From contig NC_133121.1 of assembly GCF_033568475.1 (NCBI RefSeq), forward strand, positions 78,946,589-79,010,588: a DNA stretch of 64,000 bases, given 5' to 3'. This document shows positions 11,366-22,368 of the stretch, piece by piece. The notes beneath the pieces are model-generated. The model had not been told where the DNA came from, did no database searches, and saw only the letters and a list, made by a program, of their open reading frames with translations. This DNA is from Henckelia pumila. Lineage: Eukaryota; Streptophyta; Magnoliopsida; Lamiales; Gesneriaceae. The translations under genes were made by a program, and so were the position numbers. Numbering within the stretch: position 1 is the stretch's first letter; every line of letters begins with the position of its first letter.

Positions 11366-12235
11366 GCATTTTTGGGTTCTATCATCTTTAGCCCAGAAAT
11401 AGCACAAAATGCCCAATTCCCATAGTAGTACTGCATATGACATTCATTTGCACATCAAGTCACCGAAAAAGAACAATAAAACAATAAATCTTGGTTTACC
11501 CACATCGCGATCATGAACTCCACTTAAAAAACATGAGAATAAATAATATCTTCGATCCAACACAACAAATAACAGGAAAATAAGTTTCGAAAAGTGCTAA
11601 GCAGCCCCTGTTATGTTGCATTAGCTTTAAATCAGCAACTCAATGACATCTAACAATTAAAGGGTCATAGGGGTGGCTAACCATTTCTGAGACCGTTTTA
11701 AAATGGGAATGAAATGCAATTGAGCAAAATAGTTCCAGAAATAGTTCCATCAAAATACAAGCAATGCATATTGAGCATTCATGTTCCAGAAATAGTTTTA
11801 ACATAACAACAGTAGGGAATGGAAATAGTCAAACTAATTTTTTCTAGAAATAGTTTAAACATAAAAACAGTAGGAAACCCAAATCATCAAGTTCATGCCA
11901 TGCTTTTCATTCATGCCATCCTTTTCGATTCAGATTGACAATATATTTCTCCACAGAAACTTGGCATATACGGTACAAATCCAAATATGTAAACATTACT
12001 AGTTACCTTGGACAGCTTCAGATCACTCGTTGTATTTTCATCCATCGTCAACTTAATACACTAACTTAAAATAATGTGAACGAGTAACTTAATTTCACAT
12101 AAAATACTAAACCATTTAAAATACCATCTATCGATTCAAAATCTTCTTCATCTGAACTGTCATCTTCGTTATAATTGTTTGCACTTGACCTAGTAAACCA
12201 AAAATGAAAAAATATGATTAATGGAATTTATAGAT
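11366..12235. other. Flank of FAR1-like pseudogene, with a direct repeat
   Basis: A 29-bp segment (AAATAGTTTTAACATAACAA and onward) near 11788 recurs with three changes near 11849. On minus, short acidic coding-like pieces at about 12190-12120 (ending DDSSDEEDFESID) and 12060-12010 (MDENTTSDLKLSK) may be the last exons of the FAR1-like gene. They have plausible splice sites but are too short to be sure. Confidence 0.4.
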
Positions 12236-14440
12236 TTACAAATACAAATAAATAAAATTAATCAAGTAATACTTGTCTAGCAAATTTAGGCAATTGCGCT
12301 TGTCATGCGACACACCACGACGTCCACATCCACGACACGGTCTACCCTTCGAGGTTGCCTTCTCCTTCGATGACTTCAATCTCTTCACACACCCCTTTGT
12401 TCTTATTACACAATGATCAATGATAACAATGGCCCCATCCATGGATCTCCTGTTTTCACTTGCATTGCTTGATGGTATGCAAATATTCAACTCCTTCATT
12501 TTGCAGTCAATATGATCAAATTGTTCATGCAAGAATTTTGATCCCTCTTCAGTCATAGATGCTGCATCTATTAAAGCAGAAGATCTAAAAGATAAATTCC
12601 AATGCCTTGACAGCAAACACCTCTCTGGATCGTCTATCACATTTTGCTCAGACAGAGAAAATAATGCTCTTACTTTTGCGCTTTGGGTCCACCATTTGAG
12701 AATATACTTATCAGGCAAGTGGAAAACTTGCTTGACACGAAAAAATGCTAGCATATGCCTACATGGAATGTCGTCAAACTGAAATTTCATAAAACTACAA
12801 TATACATCATTTCTCTGCACGTCATGTGTAAGCACCCTTGGTTTCGATGAAGAAGAACCTTGAAAATTAATTACATGATAAACCCAAAACTCAATTCCAG
12901 TAGATACTTGTTCCACATAATAGTGATGACTCTCACCTACTTCCTTTTGAAACTCCAACCATTTCGTTTTTGTTTAAACTTTCATCATTTGAGTTTCCAT
13001 TGGCCAATTTAACATTACTTTTGAGCGCTCATTCATATCAATATGATCTGCGACTAACTCATTGTGTCTTTGGTTCCGGAGTGCCTTATTAAAACGAACA
13101 ATAAAATCCATCAATGCATTCTTGTTAGAGATGTACCGTTTGAAAAAAGCATGGGAACTTTTTGATCTTTGACTGTTTGAAATCCCTGCAGAGAATACAT
13201 TTAGGAAATAAGCTGGCACCCACCTATATCGCAAATCATACATCAAATTCAGCCAATCATTTTGGACCAAAGCAGCAGACTAGACTCCATAACCCATTTC
13301 CATGACTCCTCAAATTCATCACTTGTTGTTGAATGTACAATGACACTCCTAATGCTTTGGTAATGGTCACGGAAAATCACAGGACTCAATTTGTCTGGAA
13401 ATTTGTTTAAAATGTGTCACAGACAATATCGATGCACTGTTTGGGGAAAAACTTGGGCTATGGCTTTGGTCATGGCAGGATCCTCATCAGTGATTATCAA
13501 TTTTGGTGCACCACTAGGCATTGATTCTAGGAACTTACCTAGCAACCAAACAAAAGATTCTGTTCTTTCGTCACTCAGAAATCCACAACCAAAGAGGATG
13601 GTCTGACTGTGATGATTAACAATTAAAAAAGGTGCAAAAATCAGCTCATATTTGTTGGTGTTATATGTTGTATCAAACACCACTACATCGCCAAAGACAA
13701 TGTTTGCCCTCTTTGACACAGAATCTGCCCAAAAACACCTGTTAAATCTGTTGTCTGAGTCAGTCTCATAATCAAAGAAAAAAGTTGAACACTTGTCTTA
13801 CTCAGATTGCAAGAAATCAACAAATGTTTCAACATCCATCCCCATGTGCTCCTCCCTTAAACTTCTCTGATAGTTTCTCAAATCTCTTTTTGTACAACCT
13901 ACGTTCTCTGGCCCTCCATGTTCTATCTCAAATAATCGCATTTGTTGACAAGTTGGGATATTGGCTTCTGCAAATTGTTGACTTAAGTGATCTCTTTGAT
14001 ACAGAAACACTGCGATGTGAATGTAACAAATGGACTTTTGAAGGAGTAGCAAGTGGATGGTTATGGTTTTCTACGAAAGTACTGATCATCCATCCCGGAC
14101 CAGTTTGTTCCTTCACAACTAAAATCTTTGCCTTACATCCAGATCGAATGTCTCGACGAGCTCTGTTTTGTCTTGGTTTATCACTATTTGCCTCTTTACT
14201 CCATCGAACTTCATCTGTCTGCCCTTCTTTAAAGCATACAATTTTTTTCCAAACAACTTCACTCGTCTTCTTACTTCTCTTGCTATTGCTAATTCTCGCA
14301 CTAAATCCAGATTCTTGTGCGTATTGGTTATAGTACGAATATGAATCCTCCAATGATTCAAAGCTCATTCCAATATTTGGCTTTCGATCGTCTCCAACTT
14401 GAGGGATGTATGACTGATCATCCCCACTGCTTTCTTCCAT
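12236..14440 (-). pseudogene. FAR1/FRS-type (MULE transposase-derived) gene, disrupted
   Basis: From MEESSGDDQSYIP at 14440 the reading passes through a FAR1 DNA-binding domain (SFESLEDSYSYYNQYA, then ENHNHPL) and a MULE transposase domain (VVFDTTYNTNKYELIFAPF, ITDEDPAMTKAI). A SWIM zinc-finger region (YCSFMKFQFDDIPCRHML) and a C-terminal GRPCRGCGRRGVSHDKRNC follow. FAR1/FRS proteins are transcription factors domesticated from Mutator-like transposases. Breaks: a frameshift near 13985 (SVSKRSL to QQFAEAN), TAA near 13799, TGA near 13416 in place of a Trp codon before HILNKF, a frameshift near 13280, and TAA near 12974. The second Cys of the SWIM CxC pair is Phe. It could be the transposase of a dead MULE or a dead FRS gene. 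No terminal repeats were found to decide. Confidence 0.85.
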
Positions 14441-15065
14441 CTCTGTAAAATATGACGATCATACATTTTAATATAATAATTTTTAATAAATTCAGAAAAC
14501 AAATAATTAACAATATTACTAATAATTGATAGATACCTGACATCGTTCAATGTAAGATACCACAATTTCTGGAACGCAAACGACCCACTGCTTTTAATTA
14601 TTCTGAATTTTCTTATATTTGAAAAATACAAAATATAACAAATGTGATTATCATCAAAGATAAAACAATATAATAATAATAACAGTTAATATGAACTTAT
14701 CTACAAATTATGAAAACGGGTAAACAACAATTTATCGAACAAACTATAAAAAACAAACAAGAATCGACCTGGGTTGGCCTCCTCGATTTCTTCTTCTTCT
14801 CGTGACGAAGAATGACGTAGAAGTAGAAGGAGTTTCTCTATTGCTTCCAATTTTGACTATGAAAGACCCCAAAATGTACGTGAATCACCTTTGAATTACT
14901 ATCAAAAAAATGGGATCGTGGAAGAGGCAGCAGAGAGTATATTATTTGGGCGTGATTGGGCGGCAACGAAGAGTATATTATTATCAAAACAATGGGATCG
15001 TGAAAATTGCAAACTTTGTAAACGTGATAAGAGAAAAATGGGCTTGCTTAAATAATTTCCTATCT
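14441..15065. other. Upstream flank of FAR1-like pseudogene
   Basis: AT-rich sequence to about 14760, then a stretch with a repeated GAGAGTATATTATT motif (14933 and about 14969) and repeated AATGGGATCGTG motifs. No gene was recognised. Confidence 0.4.
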
Positions 15066-15297
15066 GAGAGGAAGAAGAACCTTAGCGACGGCGGAGATGT
15101 GGTCGTTCCATGGCGGAGATGGGTGTCATCGGGGATTCCATTTGCAGACGTGAGATGAGGAGAAAATGGGATCGCCTATGTGAGAGGAAGAAGAACCTTA
15201 GCGATGGCGGAGATGTGGTTGTTCCACGGCGGAGATGGGCGGCATCGGGGATTCCATTTGCAGACGTGAGAAGAGGAGAAAATGGGATCGCGATGTA
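15066..15297. repeat. 116-bp tandem duplication
   Basis: GAGAGGAAGAAGAACCTTAG begins at 15066 and again at 15182. The two units stay nearly identical through GGGGATTCCATTTGCAGACG and AAAATGGGATCGC. They are G-rich on plus. The open frames through it are by-products of the repeat. Confidence 0.92.
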
Positions 15298-15381
15298 TTT
15301 AGGGATCTGAGAAGAGGAAGCCTGTTAGGAGAAATGAAAAAAGGCAGCCCACGTGGCAATTTAAAAAAAAAATAATACACA

Positions 15382-15410
15382 CTTGGGCGCCACATAGGCT
15401 GGCGCCCAAG
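15382..15410. repeat. Perfect 11-bp inverted repeat, 7-bp loop
   Basis: CTTGGGCGCCA (15382-15392) and TGGCGCCCAAG (15400-15410) are exact reverse complements around CATAGGC. It sits between the 116-bp duplication and the TA array. Confidence 0.9.
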
Positions 15411-15426
15411 TTTCCCAGGGGAACAC

Positions 15427-15503
<77 letters not shown>

Positions 15504-15508
<5 letters not shown>

Positions 15509-15660
15509 TTTGCTATCCTGCCCACTCACCGTGCCCATCTAATGTGCCCACCATGAGGTGTCACTCAACTATTGGACGCACAATTCATCACATCCAATAG
15601 TTTAGTGTCACCTCATGGTGGGCACATTAGGTGGGCACGGTGAGTGGGCAGGATAGCAAA

Positions 15661-15665
<5 letters not shown>
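15504..15665. mobile_element. Hairpin MITE A in TA array
   Basis: A 162-bp near-perfect palindrome with 73-bp arms (70 of 73 paired) around a 16-bp loop, CGCACAATTCATCACA. It starts ACAATTTTGCTATCCTGCCC and is bounded by TA repeats on both sides. There is no coding capacity. The TA flanks fit Tc1/mariner-like (Stowaway-type) insertion, but the microsatellite hides any target duplication. Confidence 0.88.
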
Positions 15666-15709
<44 letters not shown>

Positions 15710-15713
<4 letters not shown>

Positions 15714-15882
15714 TTTTGCTATGCTGCCCACCTTCGGTGCCCACCTCCATGCCCACCTATGAGGTGACATTCATCCATTGGATGAACCATTTGTATATGA
15801 TTCATCTCATCCATTGGATGATTGACACCTCATAGGTGGGCATGGAGGTGGGCATCGAAGGTGGGCAGCATAGCAAAACTCT
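15710..15882. mobile_element. Hairpin MITE B in TA array (related family)
   Basis: A 173-bp palindrome with 76-bp arms (72 of 76 paired) and a 21-bp loop. It starts AGAGTTTTGCTATGCTGCCC. It shares the TTTTGCTATxCTGCCCAC start and the TGAGGTG block with A and C but differs elsewhere, so it is a sister family. TA runs flank it. Confidence 0.88.
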
Positions 15883-15894
15883 ATATATATATAT

Positions 15895-16051
15895 ACAATT
15901 TTGCTATCCTGCCCACTCACCGTGCCCACCTAATGTGCCCACCATGAGGTGACACTCAACTATTGGATGTGATGAATTGTGCGTCCAATAGTTGAGTGAC
16001 ACCTCATGGTGGGCACATTAGGTGGGCACGGTGAGTGGGCAGAATAGCAAA

Positions 16052-16056
<5 letters not shown>
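15895..16056. mobile_element. Hairpin MITE C in TA array, loop inverted relative to A
   Basis: A 162-bp palindrome with 73-bp arms (71 of 73 paired). Its arms match element A closely, but its loop TGTGATGAATTGTGCG is the exact reverse complement of A's loop. C is therefore A's family in the opposite orientation. It ends 374 bp before the FARSB start codon. Confidence 0.9.
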
Positions 16057-16091
<35 letters not shown>

Positions 16092-16095
<4 letters not shown>

Positions 16096-16430
16096 CGTGG
16101 TTTATTTCTCATTTTTAAAAAAGAGGTGGTTAAAAAAAAAACATGGGGAAGAATGTGAGAAAGTGGGGTAATGATATGCTATTTTTAGTGAATAATAGTA
16201 GGGGTAATTTGGTCTAACCATTATAATATTGTATAGATAATATTGTATAGATAATCCAAATGACTTGGGCTGGGTTAGTAAGTAACTCAAACCCATTAAT
16301 TTAGATCCATTGGGTCCATTATCAGGCCCATTACTTTTAAACCCGCAAGCAATAATCTGTTCCCCATCAACACCGCCGCCGCACAGCCGCCGCACGTTGT
16401 CCCCCATCAACAACACCGCCGCAATCCACC
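16092..16430 (+). promoter_or_regulatory. Probable FARSB promoter and 5' UTR
   Basis: This is the stretch between the TA array and the FARSB ATG. It contains a direct duplication AATATTGTATAGAT (16226 and 16240) and a CCGCCGC-rich 5' UTR (16370-16425). No clear TATA box was assigned. The proximal promoter must lie largely within or beside the hairpin MITE cluster. Confidence 0.45.
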
Positions 16431-19400
16431 ATGCCTACGGTTAGCGTAGGCAGAGATCGTCTCTTCCAAGCCCTTGGACGAACTTACAGTAAGTAACTAC
16501 GTCGGTCTCTCTGTATATGCGTGTGAATTGACTGATATATGTGTGCGGACACTTGGTTTAGCTGATTATTGTGTATTTTCGCTTTGATGCTCGCAGCTGA
16601 GGAAGAGTTTGAGGATTTATGTTTCAAATTCGGGATTGAGCTCGATGACGTGGTACGTATAGTTCATGAAGCGTTGCTTCATTTTGTAAGATATTGATCG
16701 GCAGTTAGTGAAATGTAGGAAATTTGAGGTTGGCGTTGACTGCTGATGAACAGCATTGTCACGTAAAATTTGTACTTTTAAGATTGGTTCTTGTTAACGT
16801 TTTATATACTATTTATTTGCATACAGTACATGACAACATTTTGGTTGAAGTGTTTTTTTGCCGATGGGGTAGTGGCTTTTGTGATTTTGATTTGTATTTG
16901 TCTAAACAGACAACGGAGAAAGCAATTATACGGAAAGAGAAGCATTTGGCAGAAGAAGTCTCTTCTGAAGATGAAGAAGTGATTTACAAAATCGAAGTTC
17001 CGGCCAATAGGTACGATTGTCAATTAAATTTATCAGCGAGCTGCTGGATAAGCAATCATTAAAGTGATATATGATAGTTTTCAGAATTTGAATGAAATTT
17101 TTTGGCCATTGAAATGTTTTATGCGAAATCTAATTGTTTACTCTCTGGATGAAAAGGTTCATACTTGTGCCATTTTTTCTCCTGAATTGAATGGCAGATA
17201 TGATTTGCTTTGTCTTGAAGGGTTGGCACAAGCCCTCCGCATATTCAATGGGCTTGATCCAATACCTACATATAATGTCGCAAACATCAGTTCAGAATCT
17301 ATGCTCAAAATGCATGTGAAAACAGAGGTATGCAAATTGCCAAAACAAATATAGTATAATAGTATTACTAGTTAGTCTGCAGTTATTTTTTGCCATTGCT
17401 CCAGTTGTGATTTTCTTTTGTTGCAGACATCTCAGGTTCGACCATATGTTGTATGTGCTGTTTTAAGAGGTGTTATATTTGATGAAGCTAGATATAATAG
17501 TTTTATAGATCTTCAAGATAGACTTCATCAAAATATCTGCCGGTAATGTTGTCAGATCTCTGATTAACTTTCAATATATCTTTGACTGAATTTTTTATTG
17601 AGAAAATGATTCCTACATGGTGATACCTAACCTTTAATGAATAATATATGCTAGTGGTTATTATTTCGTGTAGTAGTTCTGTTTATATTCGGAGATTCTA
17701 TCAACACCATTCTTTTTGTCAAAATGCATTGTTACGAGGATTAAGCTTATCTGCAGTTGAAAATATTCCTTTGTTTCATGTGTTTGACGTTCTTGTTTAG
17801 ATTATCCCACCTAGACTTGAAAATGGAATTGCATTTGCTATAAATCATGCAATAATGTTTTTGATTGAGACCATTAGTAGTCACTATTCAATAGTCTTTG
17901 TGCTTGAGGAGCATTATTGAGGTTTAAGCTCCCTGTGACATGATTGAATTATCTATTTCATAATATGCTTAATGTTATCAATGTTTAATTCAAGGATGAG
18001 TGTTATTGAACTGATGAATTTTTACTTTGTTCATTTACCTCTATTTTAAAGTGAACGTCACTATTGCCATAGTAGAACCAACGATTGCTTGAACATAATT
18101 TTCAGTAATTTTTTTAGATATGGGTATTTTTGGTATTCACCTTTTATTTTCTCTGTTTTGTCCCTGTATCTGTTTAGGAAAAGAACTTTGGTTGCAATTG
18201 GTACGCACGATTTGGATACAATAAAAGGGCCCTTCACGTATGAAGTATGCCCCAATCCCGTTTTGCATCATTCACAGCCCTATGAATTGTCTGATTGGCG
18301 AAAATACTATTGCTCGATTGTCTGCTCTTTGTTTAAACTTAATTTATGTATGAAACTTCTTGAATGAGTTTAGTCTATGCCTGATCTATTTTCATTACAA
18401 TTCCAAATCATAGACCTAAATTTCTGTTTTTGTTCCTATTATTATCATCTCCTCATTTGAATGCCCTGCAAATTTGCTGCCTAAACTAACACCAATTTAT
18501 GTCTCTTACAAGCTCATACTCTATTTTCTTAGAGCTGAATTATTCTTTATGAGAAATAATTGTTGATGCATTGAGTCTGAATAATTTTCAGGCTTTGCCG
18601 CCTCCAGAAATAAACTTCATACCACTGAAACAGGTAATAAGTTTTGTTGAGCCTGTTTTGCTATAATTTAATGGAGCGGCTGATATAAAAAATTATCTAC
18701 TTTACATCACACATCTTAATAACATATTACATTTCAAATACACAATGTGGTTAGAACTAACCAATAAAAATTCTAGAAAAGGTTGCATATACGCCAATGC
18801 GTCAAATGGTGCATAGGCTGTGAATTTATTTAAAAGTTAACTTCAGTAACAATTTCTTCTTTCTCACAATGATCACGTGATGCTAACTTTTTGTAACATG
18901 CAATGGCTTAGACGAAGAACTTCAGAGCTGATGAGCTAATGGAATTTTACAAGGTAACTCTCTTGGTTGTGTTTTGCACGGTCTTTTTGTTTTCTTTTTC
19001 ACCTAGTTCCTGTCAAGAGTCTCCGGTGCTCATTGCTTGTCAGCGTAATGGTTATCAAATGAATTTGGTATTTTACTTTCTGCAATGACTGGCCACTCCA
19101 AAGGGGTTGTAACTAATTGTTTGCCTCATCTTTCGGCAGTCAGATATGAAACTGAAGAAATTCTTGCATATAATTGAGAATTCACCAGTATTTCCGGTTA
19201 TATATGATCATAGCAGGTAATTTTGATGCTCAGATGATCTGAGTCATTGTATTCAAACAATAAAATCTGGAGTCAGCTTTATAATTTGAACTTTACCTCC
19301 TCGTCAGAAGAGACTTAGCTGTGCAATTACATCATGAACTTGTTTGCAAATTGGAATACCTGATAATTAATTTCATTTTATGTCCTAGTGAGACCTCTAT

Positions 19401-22337
19401 TTCTTTTCTGCAGAACTGTTTTATCTTTGCCTCCAATTATTAATGGTGCGCAATCTGCCATTAGTTTGGAGACAAAGAATGTATTTATTGAATGTACGGC
19501 CACAGACCTGACTAAAGCAAATATTGTTCTGAACACAATGGTATTCATCTCAATGTACTTTGTGCACTAGGTTTCTGTATCCTTCTTTTCAGTGTTCGTG
19601 CTGTTAACATTTTGTTGTCCAGGTTACCATGTTTTCGGTCTATTGTGAAAGGAAGTTTGAGGTTGAGCCAGTTGAAGTAATTTACCCTGATGGAAAATCA
19701 TACACATGCCCAGATCTGTCACTGTACCAGATGGTTGTACCTTTATCATACATCACTAGCGCTGTTGGAGTTTCATTGCCAGCTGAAAAGGTTTTGCTTC
19801 ACGCTGACCATCAATACTCTATACTTGCTGTTTACTTATTGGCAGCCATCCAGCTTTTTCAAGTTAATTTTTTCTATTAATTTGTTCTTTAAAATTAATT
19901 TTGTGACCTTTAGTAAAGTGGGCGTTTGCTGCATAACTAGAAAATAAATGCGGGAAAACATACATGAGGTAGCAAAATAACAGTAGACATTGTAATCTTA
20001 GTGCGTTCTCTATGGTTGATTCACTAAACACGATGAATGCTTATGGAAGAAGTTCTTCAATAAATGCCCAAAGTATTTTGCAGCATGGACTCGACACAGT
20101 ATACTCTGTTCTATAAATTGGCGCCTAGGTGGTGGCCCCTGACCCATCGCCTCGATTTTTAATCGGTGGCTCTGGGCAGTGCTGGAAAAATCGGCCGCCT
20201 AGGTGGTCTGGGCCGTGCCTAGGCGCCTCAAAACCCGCCTAGGCGGATTGATAAATTTTTTTTAAAAAAATAGTTGAACGAAGTTATGTATATTCTTGTT
20301 GAAATATATCCATTTAAAAATTTTATGCACATTAATAAGCATGATTGAAAAAATATTAATGAAAAAGTTGAACATATTTATGCATATTTTGACTCATTTT
20401 AGATATTATAAAATATTTATATATTTTTTAAAAAAACTGCCTAGGCACCGTCTAGGCGGCCGATTAGGCACCTAGGCTCTAGGCGGTGGGTGGCTGCCCG
20501 CCTAGGGGTGCAAACGAGCTGAGCTACTCGTGAGCAGCTCACGAGTAGCTCGGTCAAAACTCGACTCGAGCTCGGTTTGACCGAGCTCGACAAACCGAGC
20601 TCGAGTACCTCGAACACACATCGAGCTCGAGCTTTCAATGTATGTGATCGAGCAGCTCGCGAGCTACTCGATCACATATATCATGTATATATATATATAA
20701 TATAATATAAATATATAAATATAATATAATATAAATATATAAATATAATATATATAATATTATATTTATTTATTTATTTATTCATATATTATTTATTTAT
20801 ATATATTTATTTATTTATTTTTCGAGCTCGAGCTCGAGTACAAAAATAATTACTCGATCGAGCTCGAGCTCGAGTTCGAGTAGTCAAATACGAGTCGAGC
20901 TCGAGCTCGAGTAGTATGATACTCGGCTCGACTCGACTCGATTGCACCCCTATGCCCGCCTATTGACTAGCGTTTTTTACTTTTTAGAACCTTGCATGTA
21001 TACTTTAGGAACCTCTGAATGGAATAAAATATTGCCTACTAATATATTCTCGAATTGAACGTCAGGTGGCAGGTTTGTTGAATAAAATGCAACTACATGC
21101 TGAGCACTCTGTATCGAAAGAGAAACAAACCATCTTCACTATATCTGTACCTCCGACCAGAAGTGATATTCTTCATCCTTGTGATGTGGCTGAGGTATTG
21201 GCTCTGATGTTATTTGTCTCTTACAGAAGTTCATTTTCCTTGCCTGGGTTCTTAATTATGTGTGATGTTACCCTCTTCCCTCTTTAAGGATGTTGCAATT
21301 GCTTATGGTTACAATGAAATTCCAAAGATGAAGCTGCCATCTTTGAAGCCACAGTCATTGAATCAGTTCAGTGATCTTATTCGAACAGAGGTAGGCCTGC
21401 TGCATTGCACGATCTTATTGTTTTTCATTTGGAGTTACTTGCTTTGATCCAAACTGGTGATATTCCCTTTTAGATTGCAATGGTTGGTTATACAGAGGTG
21501 TTAACATGGATATTATGCTCGTATAAAGAAAATTTTTCCATGCTTAACCGTAAAGACGACAAGGCAACAGCAGCAATAAATGGAAATCCCCGTTCCGCTG
21601 ATTTTGAGGTTTGTTTCTTCTGCCATGCATATGGTCTTAGCTGATCATTTAAATTAGATGGATATTGTTTATTAACATCTACTCATTCACCACATGATTA
21701 TTTGTCACTTAATATGTAATTACTTCTGCATTTCTTATTTATCCAATCTTAATATTATATGCTTTCTGTTAAAAAGTTTCAAAATATCAGTTATATTTTA
21801 ATTTGAGCTGCATGCACACTGTATGCTTGATCAGTGTCAACTCTTTCTAATTATTAAGAGCATATTCTGCCCCATCCTGTTTTCTGTAGATGTCATAAAC
21901 ATTCCACTGACGTCGTTTGGTGTTTTAAATTTTCAATAGCAATTGTCCTTGATGGCCTTGTGTGTTTTTTTGTGAGAAAATCGTCATCTGACTCCTAGTT
22001 GTGAAAGGCAAGCATCTCTCGCATTAAGGCGAGACGTTGCGCCTGGGTGCAGGCTTTACTGAGTGGAGCCCAGGCGCACACCTAGGTTCTCTTGGGAAGC
22101 TTTTTTCTGTCGCCCTTAAACACGCATGAGGAAAGGTGTATATTTTCCCTTGTTTTTAAAATTTTAATTGAGGGTTTATTTCCTAAAATATTCGAAAATT
22201 ACATATATAGATAAATAGCAGCCATTAACTAGGATCTAAACCCGGTCAAACAGGTTGCGGGGCGGGTTTAGACCCAGTCAACAGGTTTAGAGGCGGATCC
22301 GGGCGGGTATTGGGTTTCAATAAACCCGCCATGTATC

Positions 22338-22368
<31 letters not shown>

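Larger units (their letters stand above)
15431..16091. repeat. TA microsatellite interrupted by three hairpin MITEs
   Basis: TA runs occupy 15431-15503 (with one AATA interruption), 15666-15709, 15883-15894 and 16057-16091. The hairpin elements lie exactly between these runs, as expected of elements that insert at TA and duplicate it. Confidence 0.93.

Noticed and set aside
13785..14333. 182-codon open frame on plus
   Set aside because: It lies antisense to the FAR1 DNA-binding domain, which is clear on minus.
15431..16091. Hairpin cluster as a CRISPR-like array or as coding (Tyr-Ile repeats)
   Set aside because: The repeats are palindromic MITEs in a TA microsatellite of a plant genome. 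The Y-I-Y-I open frames are translations of TATA runs.
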